Source: Halomarina litorea (GTDB lineage: Archaea; Halobacteriota; Halobacteria; Halobacteriales; Haloarculaceae). Taken from it: a DNA stretch of 64,000 nucleotides. The stretch covers positions 186,001 to 250,000 of the forward strand of contig NZ_CP100449.1 of assembly GCF_024227715.1 (NCBI RefSeq), given 5' to 3'. The position numbers and the translations under genes were made by a program. Shown one piece after another: positions 17,422 to 25,919 of the stretch; within the stretch, counting starts at the first letter, position 1; every line of letters begins with the position of its first letter. Below the pieces are notes generated by a model. That model saw nothing but the letters and a program-made list of their open reading frames with translations. It had not been told where the DNA came from and searched no databases.

Positions 17422-18348
17422 ATGGGAGAGACATACAAGCCCCGGGTCACCGCTCGCGACAGGGAGCGGTTGGCGGCGGACCTCGGCACCCCCGAGGTGT
17501 CCGCCGATGGCGAGGCGACGTTCGCCGACCTCAGAGCGGCGGTCGCTGCGGGTGCGGACCCGCAGTTCGCCTCGATGGGGGCGGCCATCAGAGCCGACCT
17601 CCGGGGGCAGTTGGACGCGGAACGTATCGACGAGGCGCTGGCCGGACTGGACGAACAGCTCCGTCGGGCCGAGGAGGTCCGCGAGGTGGGCGTCCCCGAG
17701 CGCGTCGGGAAGGGGGACGCCGGGGTGCCGGAGGCCTACCGGGAGCTCATCGCCCCCGTCTGGGAGGCGTACGACCACCTCGTCGAGGTGGGGTTCTTCG
17801 AGAGCCTCTCGTCGAACCTCCCGGCGTTCACCCCCGAGCACATCGACGGGACAGCGCGGGGTCTGCTGACGGCCGACGCGCTGGCGACCGACCTCGCGGA
17901 CGTCGGGTTCGACGAGCGCGAGCGGACGGCCCTCCTGATGGACGTCGTCAACAACGACACCCGCCTCTCGCGGTGGGTCCCGACGGCCGACATCCCGGAG
18001 GGCGTCGAGTTCAACGTGGACTACGTCCCGCCGCTGTACCACCGCGCGGTGGGCGGGGGCCTGCTCTGGGTGAAGTCGCTCGACCGGCACCTCGTCCAGA
18101 AGGAGATTCTCCTCACCGAGGACGTCCTCGACGACGCCTTCTGGCGGGCGAAGGCCATCCTCGGCGGGGTGGCCGTGTTCCTGCGGGCGGCCCGCGACGT
18201 CGCCAGCGACGAACCGGAACAGACCGACGAGCAGCTGGTCGCGGGCCTCAGCGGGGGCGCGGCCATCACCATCGTCAACCAGGAGGAGCTGATGCGCGAG
18301 GCGTACTGGCTCACCGAGGAGAAACGAGCGCCCACCCGGGCGAGGTAA
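17422..18348 (+). CDS. Unrecognised protein of the PQQ-dehydrogenase module, copy 1
   Basis: 308 residues, no signal peptide or membrane segment, acidic and mainly helical. Homologous along its length to the protein at 30876: both contain GFFxS (about residue 130), GFDERExTxLLM, RWVPTAxIPxGVEFNVxxVPPL and AVGGGLLW-like segments, and a C-terminus ending in a conserved INQ/VNQ-E motif plus APTRAR or APSEVR. The invariant RWVPT, EFNV and VPPL stretches may mark a binding surface. It is followed after 17 nt by the PQQ dehydrogenase, an order kept in both copies. A subunit, cofactor-insertion or maturation factor is plausible; no known family is recognised. Confidence 0.8.
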   Translation: MGETYKPRVTARDRERLAADLGTPEVSADGEATFADLRAAVAAGADPQFASMGAAIRADLRGQLDAERIDEALAGLDEQLRRAEEVREVGVPERVGKGDAGVPEAYRELIAPVWEAYDHLVEVGFFESLSSNLPAFTPEHIDGTARGLLTADALATDLADVGFDERERTALLMDVVNNDTRLSRWVPTADIPEGVEFNVDYVPPLYHRAVGGGLLWVKSLDRHLVQKEILLTEDVLDDAFWRAKAILGGVAVFLRAARDVASDEPEQTDEQLVAGLSGGAAITIVNQEELMREAYWLTEEKRAPTRAR

Positions 18349-18365
18349 CGCGGCGACGACTATCA

Positions 18366-20087
18366 ATGGCGACAAACCAGGAAGACAAGGCGATCCAGGC
18401 AGCGAGCGAGACTATCGTCGAGGAGACGGAACTCGGCTACCAGGTGTTCAACGCGCCCGACGAGTCCGTGCTCCACCAGCACGACACCGACCGCATCCCC
18501 CAGTTCGACGTGACACAGGAGATGCTCGACGACGCCGGCGAGGACCCCGAGAGCTGGCTGATGTTCGGCAAGAACTACGAGGCCCACCGCTACACGACGG
18601 CCGACGTCATCACGCCCGAGAACGTCGACGGGCTGGAACTCGAATACGAGATGGAGGTCGGCGCGAACTCCAGCATGGAGGGTTCGCCGGTCATCGTGCC
18701 GGGCGACCCGCCGGTGATGTATCAGACGAACGGCCCGAGCCACGTCAAGGCCATCGACGCCCGCGAGGGCGAGGTGCTCTGGAGCTACACCTACCCGGCA
18801 CCCGAGGACGCGGTGCTGTGCTGTGACGACAACAACCGTGGCGTGGCCGTCTGGGAGGACAAGGTGTACATGACCTCGCTGGACTCGGGCGTGCAGGCGC
18901 TCGACCGCTACACCGGCGAGGAACTCTGGTACACCTCCACGGCCGACTACAAGGAGGGCTACTCGGCGACGTGGGCGCCCATCGTCTACGACGGGAAACT
19001 GTTCACGGGGAGCGCGGGCGGCGAGTACGGCGTTCGCGGGTTCCACTGCTGTATCGACGCGGAGACGGGCGAGGAACTCTGGCGGATGCACCCCTGCCCC
19101 GAGGAGGAGTACATCGGCGACTCCATCAAGCAGTCGGGGGGGACCAACTGGATGAGTCCGACGCTCGACACCGAGCGCGAACTGCTGTACTTCAACGTCG
19201 GCAACCCGAGTCCCGACTTCAACGGCACCGTCAGGCCGGGCCCGAACCGCAACACCTGCTCGACCATCGCGGTGGACATCCACACCGGGGACGTCGTCTG
19301 GTCGCACCAGGAGTCGGCCCACGACATCTGGGACTACGACTCGGCGATGCAGCGCATGCTCATCCGCGACGTGGAGATAGACCACCTCGACTACTCCGGC
19401 GACATCGTCTACAACGCCGGGAAGACGTCGTGGTCGTACACGATGCACCCCGACACGGGCGACCTGTTGGTCCGGGGTGAGCCCCTCACCCAGCAGCTCA
19501 ACTTCATGCGGCAGGTGCCCCACGTCGAGGAGGAACGCGAGTACGTGATGCTCCCCGGCCTGCTGGGCGGTCAGGACTGGCAGCCCGCCTCCTACAGTCC
19601 CGAGACCGGGCTGTGCTACCACAAGGTGCTCAACACGCCCCACTCTGTGGCGTGGCGCAACGAGGAGTACCGCCCCGGCGAGAAGTTCTGGGGCGGCATC
19701 GTCGACGTCGAACCCGACGAGGAGGACATCCCGGACGAGTACAACGGCCACATCAGCTGCATCGCGGCCGTCGACCCCACCACCGGGCAGGTGAAGTGGC
19801 GCGACTGGATCGACAGCGACCGGTACCTCTGGGGCGGCTCGATGACCACCAGCACCGGTTTGCTGTTCGCCGGGACGCAGAACGGCCAGCTCGTCGCCTA
19901 CGACGCCGAGGACGGCGAGCGACGCTGGGAGTTCGACCTCTCGGACAAGGCCGTCTCCGGCGACCCGGTCAGCTGGTACGACCCCGACACGGAGAAGCAG
20001 TACGTCGCCATCCAGGTGGGCGGCAGCGGATTCGTCGGCCGCGGCCCGCGCGGCGACCGACTCGCCGTCTTCTCGCTGGCGAAGTAA
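18366..20087 (+). CDS. PQQ-dependent (XoxF-like) alcohol dehydrogenase, copy 1, without signal peptide
   Basis: 573 residues of the eight-bladed quinoprotein propeller family. Visible active-site features: adjacent cysteines LCCDDNNRG (152-153, PQQ-clasping disulfide), metal ligands Glu220 in GGEYGVRG and Asn280 in VGNPSPDF, and IWDYD with the catalytic-type Asp323 plus Asp325. The second Asp is the hallmark of lanthanide-dependent enzymes; calcium enzymes have Ala or Ser there. W-motif repeats (DAETGEELWR and similar) recur. The N-terminus (MATNQEDKAIQAASE) is hydrophilic with no Sec or Tat signal, unlike periplasmic homologues. Substrate unknown, probably a primary alcohol or aldehyde. Confidence 0.88.
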   Translation: MATNQEDKAIQAASETIVEETELGYQVFNAPDESVLHQHDTDRIPQFDVTQEMLDDAGEDPESWLMFGKNYEAHRYTTADVITPENVDGLELEYEMEVGANSSMEGSPVIVPGDPPVMYQTNGPSHVKAIDAREGEVLWSYTYPAPEDAVLCCDDNNRGVAVWEDKVYMTSLDSGVQALDRYTGEELWYTSTADYKEGYSATWAPIVYDGKLFTGSAGGEYGVRGFHCCIDAETGEELWRMHPCPEEEYIGDSIKQSGGTNWMSPTLDTERELLYFNVGNPSPDFNGTVRPGPNRNTCSTIAVDIHTGDVVWSHQESAHDIWDYDSAMQRMLIRDVEIDHLDYSGDIVYNAGKTSWSYTMHPDTGDLLVRGEPLTQQLNFMRQVPHVEEEREYVMLPGLLGGQDWQPASYSPETGLCYHKVLNTPHSVAWRNEEYRPGEKFWGGIVDVEPDEEDIPDEYNGHISCIAAVDPTTGQVKWRDWIDSDRYLWGGSMTTSTGLLFAGTQNGQLVAYDAEDGERRWEFDLSDKAVSGDPVSWYDPDTEKQYVAIQVGGSGFVGRGPRGDRLAVFSLAK

Positions 20088-20146
20088 CGACCCGACCACC
20101 CAGTATTTCGGCGGAGCGCGGCCCCACAGCGACACTCGACAGAGAC

Positions 20147-20914
20147 ATGCCACCGAAGGACATCGAGGCGGTCGACGACCTGGAACGAGCGGTCCGGGCA
20201 GACCCGACCGTCCTCCCCGACATCGCGGACCGTATCGACGCCCGACTCGCGGGCGAGGACCTGACCGACCGCCTCGACGCGGGGCGGGCGCTGCGAGCCG
20301 CGGCGAGCCACGACCCCGAACTGGTCGAACCGCACGTCGAGACGCTCGTGGCCCTCCTCTCGTCCGAGCAGGGGTCCCTGCAGCTCTCGGGGGCCATCGG
20401 TGTCGCCGAGTACGCCGGCCTCGCGCCCGAGGACCCGCGGGTGCTCCGAGCCGTCCCGCGACTCGTCGAACTCCTCGACGAGACGGTCGCGCCGGCCATC
20501 GAGGAGGCGACGGTCCGCACGCTCGGCCGGGTCGGGATGCGGGACCCCGCGGCCGTCACCGACGCCGACCCCGTCGTGGCAGCCCTGTTCCGCGAGGCGA
20601 CGTTCCCGACGCGGACGGTCATCTGCAAGTGGTTCGTCCGGGCCGTCGCCGAGGACCCGCGGCAGTTTCCCGAGACGGTGGCGGCCTACGCCGCCGTCGT
20701 CGCCGACGAGGACGACGCGATGGCCCGCTTCGCCGCCGAGGCGATAGCGCGGGTGGCGAGCGCCGACCCCGGGGCCGTCTCGGACCCGGCGCGGGTGCTC
20801 GCTGACCTCGAAGCGCTGGAGGCGAAAGTGGACGCCGACCCCCGCCGCGGCGTCGGCGAGGGCGTCAGGGACGCCGCGCGGACCTTCCGCGAACTGCACT
20901 CGGCGAACGGGTGA
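20147..20914 (+). CDS. HEAT/ARM-repeat-like protein
   Basis: 255 residues, all-helical, Ala/Val/Glu/Asp-rich, with repeated helix pairs of about 35-40 residues: VEPHVETLVALLSSEQG, LRAVPRLVELLDE and ATVRTLGRVG are typical HEAT signatures. No catalytic motif, signal or membrane segment. It follows the PQQ dehydrogenase by 59 nt on the same strand and is likely in the same transcript. HEAT proteins are scaffolds for protein assembly, so an adaptor role for the dehydrogenase or AAA protein is possible but unproved; no copy accompanies the second module. Confidence 0.7.
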   Translation: MPPKDIEAVDDLERAVRADPTVLPDIADRIDARLAGEDLTDRLDAGRALRAAASHDPELVEPHVETLVALLSSEQGSLQLSGAIGVAEYAGLAPEDPRVLRAVPRLVELLDETVAPAIEEATVRTLGRVGMRDPAAVTDADPVVAALFREATFPTRTVICKWFVRAVAEDPRQFPETVAAYAAVVADEDDAMARFAAEAIARVASADPGAVSDPARVLADLEALEAKVDADPRRGVGEGVRDAARTFRELHSANG

Positions 20915-20928
20915 GTCGGTCGGGTGGG

Positions 20929-21420
20929 TCAGTCGTCGGTCGCCGACTCGACCGGCCGCCCGTCGTCCGCCCCCCGGTCCGCGGCCAGTTTCGGCAGGGA
21001 GTTGAAGACGACCCGAACGTGGTCGCTCTCCGGTTTGCAGACGCAGGTGAGACGCATGTTCCCCTCCTCGACCTCCTCGTCGGTCAGCGCGAGATTCATG
21101 TCCATCTCCGCCTCCCCCTCCAGCAGGACGGCCGTACAGACGTTGCAGGTCCCCGACCGGCACTGGGACCCCCACTTGAGGTCGTTCGCCTCCGCCGAGC
21201 GCAACAGCGTCTCGTTCCGGTCGACCTCCATCCGCCCGTAGTCGAGGTCGCTCAGGTCGAGGGCCGCCGCCTTCTCGAAGACGTCGTCCTCCTCGAGGTC
21301 CCACCCGTTGCGCTGGACGACCCGATAGTCGAGGTACTCCACCTCCGCCGGGGGGAGGTCCTCGGAGTCCGCTTCCGACGTCTCGACGCCCGGACCGACT
21401 GCGGGCAGCTCGATGTCCAT
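20929..21420 (-). CDS. 2Fe-2S ferredoxin, divergent haloarchaeal type
   Basis: 163 residues. Plant-type cluster motif CRSGTCNVC (C-x4-C-x2-C) near residue 98, with a fourth Cys in LTCVC about 30 residues later. The N-terminal region VEYLDYRVVQRNGWDLEEDDVFEKA is the acidic insertion domain of haloarchaeal ferredoxins. The C-terminus diverges from the usual form: KLAADRGADD replaces the HLDYLRDRV seen in the copy at 27984. Likely a dedicated electron carrier, perhaps for the PQQ dehydrogenase to which its gene is convergent. Start ATG at 21420. Confidence 0.9.
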   Translation of the reverse strand: MDIELPAVGPGVETSEADSEDLPPAEVEYLDYRVVQRNGWDLEEDDVFEKAAALDLSDLDYGRMEVDRNETLLRSAEANDLKWGSQCRSGTCNVCTAVLLEGEAEMDMNLALTDEEVEEGNMRLTCVCKPESDHVRVVFNSLPKLAADRGADDGRPVESATDD

Positions 21421-21545
21421 GTGCCATGGTACTCACGTTCACGGATATACCTTGGCCCGATCGTCGCCAGCGCTCGCGCTATCGGCCTGCTCGGGGGCGC
21501 GAGCGTCCGAACCGAGCGCCGCAGAAACCGAGCGCGGGTCGTCGC

Positions 21546-21803
21546 TCAGTCCCTGACGAACCGGTAGGTGTCGCCCTCGACGTGTTCGATGTCCCCGAAG
21601 CCGTGGGCCGCGATCTCGTCGGGGAGGTTGCGCGTGGAACTGTACGCCGACGCGATTTCGGTCACCTCGCGGACGTCGATGTCGAGTTCGTCCGTCGCCC
21701 GTTGCAGGTCGGCCTTGTCGAAGGTGACGTCCTCGTCGGTGTCTGCCCCGTCCTCGACCCTGTTTTCGAAGACGCGAACGAGCGTCGCGGGATAGTTTCG
21801 CAT
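21546..21803 (-). CDS. Small uncharacterised haloarchaeal protein
   Basis: 85 residues (start ATG at 21803, MRNYPATLVRVFENRV), acidic, alpha/beta, ending GDTYRFVRD. No motif recognised and no membrane segment. It lies between the ferredoxin and the ABC permease, all on the minus strand but with separate spacers. It looks coding because of its strong GC bias in third codon positions. Confidence 0.6.
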   Translation of the reverse strand: MRNYPATLVRVFENRVEDGADTDEDVTFDKADLQRATDELDIDVREVTEIASAYSSTRNLPDEIAAHGFGDIEHVEGDTYRFVRD

Positions 21804-21857
21804 GCGCCCGTGAGGTAGGGGGGCGGCGGGATAAACGTGGGCCACCGGGGGAGGACG

Positions 21858-22685
21858 CTACACGTCCGTCGGTCCTCGGGCGGCCGTCCGCCGTTCGAGC
21901 CAGGCGGGCAGGAGGTAGAACGCGAGGCCGAGTGCGACCAGCGCGGCGAGGGCGGCGTACGTCCGGTCGGTCCGGAGCGCCGTCGAGGTGACGAACACGC
22001 GGTAGCCGAGGCCGGCGGTGAGCGTGACGAACTCGGAGACGACGGTCCCGATGACCGACAGCGCCGCCGCCAGTTTCACCCCCGCGAGGACGCTCGGCGC
22101 GGCGGCGGGGACGCGCACCCGCAGGAAGGTCCGGAGGGGCGAGGCGTCGACGGAGCGCGCGAGGTCGAGGTACGGGTCGGGGACGGCTCGGAGTCCCCCG
22201 ACTGAGGCGACGGCGACGGGGAACTGCGTCAGCGTCGTCACGAGGAGCGCGCGGGCGGGGAGGCCCCGCCCGAACCAGAGAAAGAGCAGCGGGGCGATGG
22301 CGACCAGCGGCGCGATACGGAGGCCGACGACGAACGGGCGCGCGACGAGTTCGACGGTCCGCGAGACGGTCATCCCGAAGGCGACGAGGAGGCCGACGAC
22401 CACCCCGCCGAGCAGTCCCAGCGCCGCGGTCGCACCCGTGACGGCGGCGTCGCCGAGCAACACCCGCCACGACGCGACGAGTTCCGCCCCCACGTCGGTC
22501 GGCGAGGGGAGGACGACGGTCGGTATCGCGTAGACGACGGTGGCGGCCTCCCATGCCGCGAGGACGGAGACGAACAGGAGTGCGGCGGGGCCGTACCGAC
22601 CGGCGAGTCGGCGGGCTTCGTCCACTCGCCACGAGACGTCCCCGACCACCGGGTCGTGGTCCTGTTCCCGCCGGGACTCGCCCAT
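21858..22685 (-). CDS. ABC transporter permease, NitT/TauT type
   Basis: 275 residues with a 30-residue hydrophilic lead and about six membrane segments. LPSPTDVGAEL and the EAA-loop LARSVDASPLRTFLRVRVPAAAP place it in the SsuC/TauC family. It starts one base after the binding-protein stop, so the two are coupled. No ATPase gene follows; the paralogous permease at 14241 comes with an ATPase but no binding protein, suggesting the two loci form one transporter. Confidence 0.9.
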   Translation of the reverse strand: MGESRREQDHDPVVGDVSWRVDEARRLAGRYGPAALLFVSVLAAWEAATVVYAIPTVVLPSPTDVGAELVASWRVLLGDAAVTGATAALGLLGGVVVGLLVAFGMTVSRTVELVARPFVVGLRIAPLVAIAPLLFLWFGRGLPARALLVTTLTQFPVAVASVGGLRAVPDPYLDLARSVDASPLRTFLRVRVPAAAPSVLAGVKLAAALSVIGTVVSEFVTLTAGLGYRVFVTSTALRTDRTYAALAALVALGLAFYLLPAWLERRTAARGPTDV

Positions 22686-22686
22686 G

Positions 22687-23832
22687 TCAGTCCCCGACCT
22701 GCTCGGCGTACGACCCGACGTACGTCGCCTCGAGGTCGAGGTAGTCGTTCGTCCAGACGCTCGCCGGGTCGACCTCCCCGCCCAGCGAGTCCGCGCCCGT
22801 CAGGGTCTCGTGCATCGTCGCCCACGGGTCCGACTGGCTCCACCCCCACCCCTGCTCGCGGACCGCCCCCGAGAGGACGAACTCGCGGCTCATCAGCTCC
22901 CACTTGTCGCGCTGGCGGTCGCGCGACTCGCTCAGCGCCGGCACCGCCTCGACGAGGTGGTCGGTGGCCGCCTCGGGATTGTTCGTCGCCCAGGCCGCCC
23001 CGTGGGCCGTCGCGCGCAGGAACGCCCGTACCGTCTCGGGGTGCTCCTCGCCGAGCGAGGGCGGGGTGGCGATGACGTGCCCGTAGGAGGGTATCTCGGC
23101 GGCGACGGGCACCGAGTCGACGGTCGCCCCCTGGTGGCGGGCGTCGACCACGTCGCCGAAGACGCCCCCCGCGGCGTCGATGTCGCCCGTGAGGAGGCGC
23201 TGGACGGTGTCGAACCCCGTGTCGACCAGTTCCACCTCCTCGCGGACACCGGCTTCCTCCAGGAGGAGCGTCGAGAGCAGGCGGACCATGCCGGGGCCGG
23301 TCCCGAGTCGTTTGCCCCGCAACTGCTCGACGCCGGTGAACTCCCCGCCGAGGGACTCGCGCGTGGCGAACAGGACGACCGGACTCCGCTGCATCACGAC
23401 GCCGACCGACCGCGGTGAGAGTTCGCGACTGTTGACGTTGAGCACCTGGTCGGCGCTCGTGACGGCGAAGGGGGTGTTGCCGAGGCCGACCTGCTTCGCG
23501 GAGAAGTCCGATCCCTGCCCGCTCTCGATGCTCGATAGCGTCAGCCCCTCCGCCTCGTAGAACCCCTCGGCGCGCGCCGCGTAGTAGGGGACGTGCAGGC
23601 CGCTCGGCTTCCAGTTCAACAGAAGCGACACGTCCGACCGGGTCGGCGTCGCCTCGTCGGGCGTCCCCGAGGCGGTGTCGTTCCCGGCCGTCGTCTCCGT
23701 GGTCGCCCCGCCGTCGGTCGTCCCGTTCCCGGTGTCACCGTCCCCGTCGCCGGACGGCCCACCGATGCCGAGACACCCGGACGCCACGGTCACCCCTGCC
23801 GCCGAGAGGAACGCTCTCCGAGGGTAGCTCAT
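22687..23832 (-). CDS. NMT1/THI5-type ABC substrate-binding lipoprotein
   Basis: 381 residues. Tat-like signal YPRRAFLSAAG and lipobox ASGC within the first 20 residues, then a Gly/Thr/Asp linker to about residue 60. The binding domain begins SLLLNWKPSGLHVPYYAARAEGFY, the NMT1/THI5 signature, and ends with GWGWSQSDPW and VWTNDYLD, shared with the signal-less protein at 36552. It is the only exported member among five NMT1-fold proteins in the window. Members of this family bind pyrimidine precursors of thiamine, sulfonates, nitrate or aromatic acids; which applies here is unknown. Confidence 0.9.
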   Translation of the reverse strand: MSYPRRAFLSAAGVTVASGCLGIGGPSGDGDGDTGNGTTDGGATTETTAGNDTASGTPDEATPTRSDVSLLLNWKPSGLHVPYYAARAEGFYEAEGLTLSSIESGQGSDFSAKQVGLGNTPFAVTSADQVLNVNSRELSPRSVGVVMQRSPVVLFATRESLGGEFTGVEQLRGKRLGTGPGMVRLLSTLLLEEAGVREEVELVDTGFDTVQRLLTGDIDAAGGVFGDVVDARHQGATVDSVPVAAEIPSYGHVIATPPSLGEEHPETVRAFLRATAHGAAWATNNPEAATDHLVEAVPALSESRDRQRDKWELMSREFVLSGAVREQGWGWSQSDPWATMHETLTGADSLGGEVDPASVWTNDYLDLEATYVGSYAEQVGD

Positions 23833-23895
23833 GTCTACCGGTAGCTATCACCACGGTAAGTTAAAACATCGGGTGGAACGTTCAAATAGGGAGGC

Positions 23896-24186
23896 CTACT
23901 CGACGCTGAGGCCGTCCGCCGCCCCGCCGGTGAACTCCAGTTCGATCTCCAGTTCCCCCTCCTCGTGGCTCACGAACTCGACTTCCACCTCGATGGGTTC
24001 GCGGAACGAGAAGGGGACTTCCCACTCGTCGCTGGCGACGGTGAGTTCGGTGCCCGCGTCCAGTTGGTCGGCGAGTTCTCGGAGGAACGCCGCGGTGTCG
24101 GTCCGCGAGAGGTGGACCTCGCGTTCGAAGTACCCCTCCGTCACAACCGTCCGGCCCTCGTCACCGTCGCCTGGCAGGTTCGGCAT
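23896..24186 (-). CDS. Amphi-Trp domain-like protein
   Basis: 96 residues. FEREVHLSRTDTAAFLRELADQL followed by alternating strand pattern WEVPFSFREPIEVEVEF and ELEIELEF matches the amphi-Trp domain, a short haloarchaeal module of unknown function. Start ATG at 24186. It is divergent from the HTH regulator at 24290, with about 100 nt between the two starts. Confidence 0.7.
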   Translation of the reverse strand: MPNLPGDGDEGRTVVTEGYFEREVHLSRTDTAAFLRELADQLDAGTELTVASDEWEVPFSFREPIEVEVEFVSHEEGELEIELEFTGGAADGLSVE

Positions 24187-24259
24187 GGCCGGCCCTTCGC
24201 GCCGACCCGCATAAACACTGGGTGTCACGCGCTCCCGTGAGCCGTGTTCACGTCGCCAG

Positions 24260-24265
24260 TTACTT
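24260..24265 (+). promoter_or_regulatory. TATA-like element
   Basis: TTACTT centred about 28 nt before the ATG at 24290, consistent with a leaderless transcript of the regulator. Confidence 0.4.
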
Positions 24266-24289
24266 CTCGGCGGACGCCGACGTGGGGGT

Positions 24290-24625
24290 ATGTCGCTGTT
24301 CGACGTGCTCGGGAGCAAGGCGCGCCTGCGGATTCTCCAGGAGCTCTCGTCCGAACCCCGGTACGTCTCGGAACTGGCCGAGCGGGTCGGGATGGACGGG
24401 AAGACGGCGGTCCACCACCTCTCGGTGCTGGAGGAGGCGGACGTCGTCACGAGCTACTGGGTGAGTCGGCGGAAGTACTACCGCCTCGCGAAGACGGTCG
24501 AGTTGCGGGCGGCACCGCCGCCGGACCGGACGTTCGTCCTGCACGCCCAGCACGCCGACGAGAAGCCGACACCCAGTGACGCCACGGCCGGCGAGGGGGC
24601 CGAGAGCGAGGGCGCCGGCGACTGA
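24290..24625 (+). CDS. ArsR-type winged-HTH transcriptional regulator
   Basis: 111 residues. LGSKARLRILQELSSEPRYVSELAERVG then KTAVHHLSVLEEADVV is a complete ArsR-like winged helix (residues 5-60) with a wing SYWVSRRKYYRLA. The C-terminal tail is disordered and acidic. No metal-binding Cys/His cluster is visible, so it is not an obvious metal sensor. It stands 81 nt upstream of the exchanger-family gene on the same strand and may control it. Confidence 0.85.
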   Translation: MSLFDVLGSKARLRILQELSSEPRYVSELAERVGMDGKTAVHHLSVLEEADVVTSYWVSRRKYYRLAKTVELRAAPPPDRTFVLHAQHADEKPTPSDATAGEGAESEGAGD

Positions 24626-24706
24626 CCCGGCTACCGTGTACCGTCGTTCAACGAAGGGCCCTACACGAAGGGTAACGTATAGTTACCAGCCCTCGATTGG
24701 AGTGAT

Positions 24707-25906
24707 ATGCGCTTCGGTAGCAGGCCACTAGGTGTCGTACTGGTCGCTGTGGTCCTTCTGGGGGTGGTCGCGGCCGGCGGCGTCGTGGCACAGGAGGCCG
24801 ACGAGGCACGCGAGGCCGGTGAGGAAGGTGAGGAAGGGGGTATCGAGGGGATGCTCGCCGGGTTCGTCGAGGGACAGGGGCTGGTGGGGGCGGTGCTCGT
24901 CCTCGTCGCGGGGATGCTCCTCCTGACGGCGTGCGTCGAGAAACTCATCAGCTACCTCACGCGCGCGGCCTTCGGGTTGCAGGTGTCGCTGTTCGCCCTC
25001 GCCGTCGTCTTCACGGGCTTCGAGTTCGACGACACCATCCTCGCGCTGGTCCTCTCGGCGGGTGACCTGGAGGGGGCGGCGCTGGGGACGGCGCTCGGGA
25101 CGGGGCTGGCCATCGTCGGCGTGACGCTGGCGCTCGCGGCCATCGTCGAGCCGTTCCCGGTCGACCTCCCGACCGACTACGTGGCCCTGTTCGGCCTCTC
25201 CCCGCTGCTCCTCGTCCCGTTCGTCCTCGCGGGGACGCTGACGTTCGTCCACGGGCTGCTCCTCCTCGGAGCGTTCGTCCTCATGTTCGGCTACATCGTC
25301 GTCCGCGAGTTCCAGCGCGACTCGCGGGTGTTCTGGGACACGGACGTCGGCGGTCGGGTGCAGGCGGACGGCGGCGTCGCCCTCCCCAAGGCTGTCTCGC
25401 GTATCCCCGAGGACCGGTTCGTCGGCGGGCGGACCGGGTCGGGGGCCATCTGGCTGGTGCTCGCGGTGCTCGCACTTGCGGGCATCGTCTTCGCATCCAT
25501 GTTGCTGGAGGTAGGGTCCGAGGTGGTCGTCGAGGGCTTCGGCATCGAGCAGACGGTGTTCGGCGCGACGGTGCTCACCGCCATCCTCACGTTCGAGGAT
25601 ATCATGCTCACGCTCGAACCGGTCCGCCGGGGGGTCCCCGAAATCGGCGTCGGGAACGTCATCGGGAGTGTCCTCTTCTCGCTGACGGGCAACGTCGGCG
25701 TCATCATGCTCCTGAGCGAACTCGACATCTCGGGGTCGGTGCTCACCTTCCACCTCCCCGTCGTGGTGCTCGTGACGGCGCTCGCGGCGTACTTCCTCCA
25801 CGAGGGCCGACTGGAACGCTGGCACGGCTACCTGCTCGGCGGCCTCTACGTCGCCTACTGGGTGGTCGCCATCGCCCTCTTCGGCGGCGTCCCGCTCGGT
25901 GGCTGA
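24707..25906 (+). CDS. CaCA-family (Na+/Ca2+ exchanger-like) membrane protein with signal peptide
   Basis: 399 residues. A hydrophobic N-terminal signal (LVAVVLLGVVAAGGVVAQ) precedes an acidic stretch, then about ten membrane segments arranged as two related halves. The alpha-repeats contain TGFEFDDTILAL...GTALGTGLA and TFEDIMLTLEPVRRGVPEIGVGNVIGS, the exchanger pattern with acidic residues in the ion path. A central hydrophilic loop separates the halves. Likely exports Ca2+ or another cation against Na+/H+. It is convergent with a paralogue at 25920. Confidence 0.82.
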   Translation: MRFGSRPLGVVLVAVVLLGVVAAGGVVAQEADEAREAGEEGEEGGIEGMLAGFVEGQGLVGAVLVLVAGMLLLTACVEKLISYLTRAAFGLQVSLFALAVVFTGFEFDDTILALVLSAGDLEGAALGTALGTGLAIVGVTLALAAIVEPFPVDLPTDYVALFGLSPLLLVPFVLAGTLTFVHGLLLLGAFVLMFGYIVVREFQRDSRVFWDTDVGGRVQADGGVALPKAVSRIPEDRFVGGRTGSGAIWLVLAVLALAGIVFASMLLEVGSEVVVEGFGIEQTVFGATVLTAILTFEDIMLTLEPVRRGVPEIGVGNVIGSVLFSLTGNVGVIMLLSELDISGSVLTFHLPVVVLVTALAAYFLHEGRLERWHGYLLGGLYVAYWVVAIALFGGVPLGG

Positions 25907-25919
25907 ACGCACACTGTGA

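Noticed and set aside
16113-18365. In-frame extension that would make the 18366 PQQ dehydrogenase start far upstream (possible hidden signal peptide)
   Set aside because: The extension runs antisense through the AAA gene and then through the 17422 gene in another frame, and is Ser/Thr/Arg-rich. No RR motif or hydrophobic signal appears near 18366.
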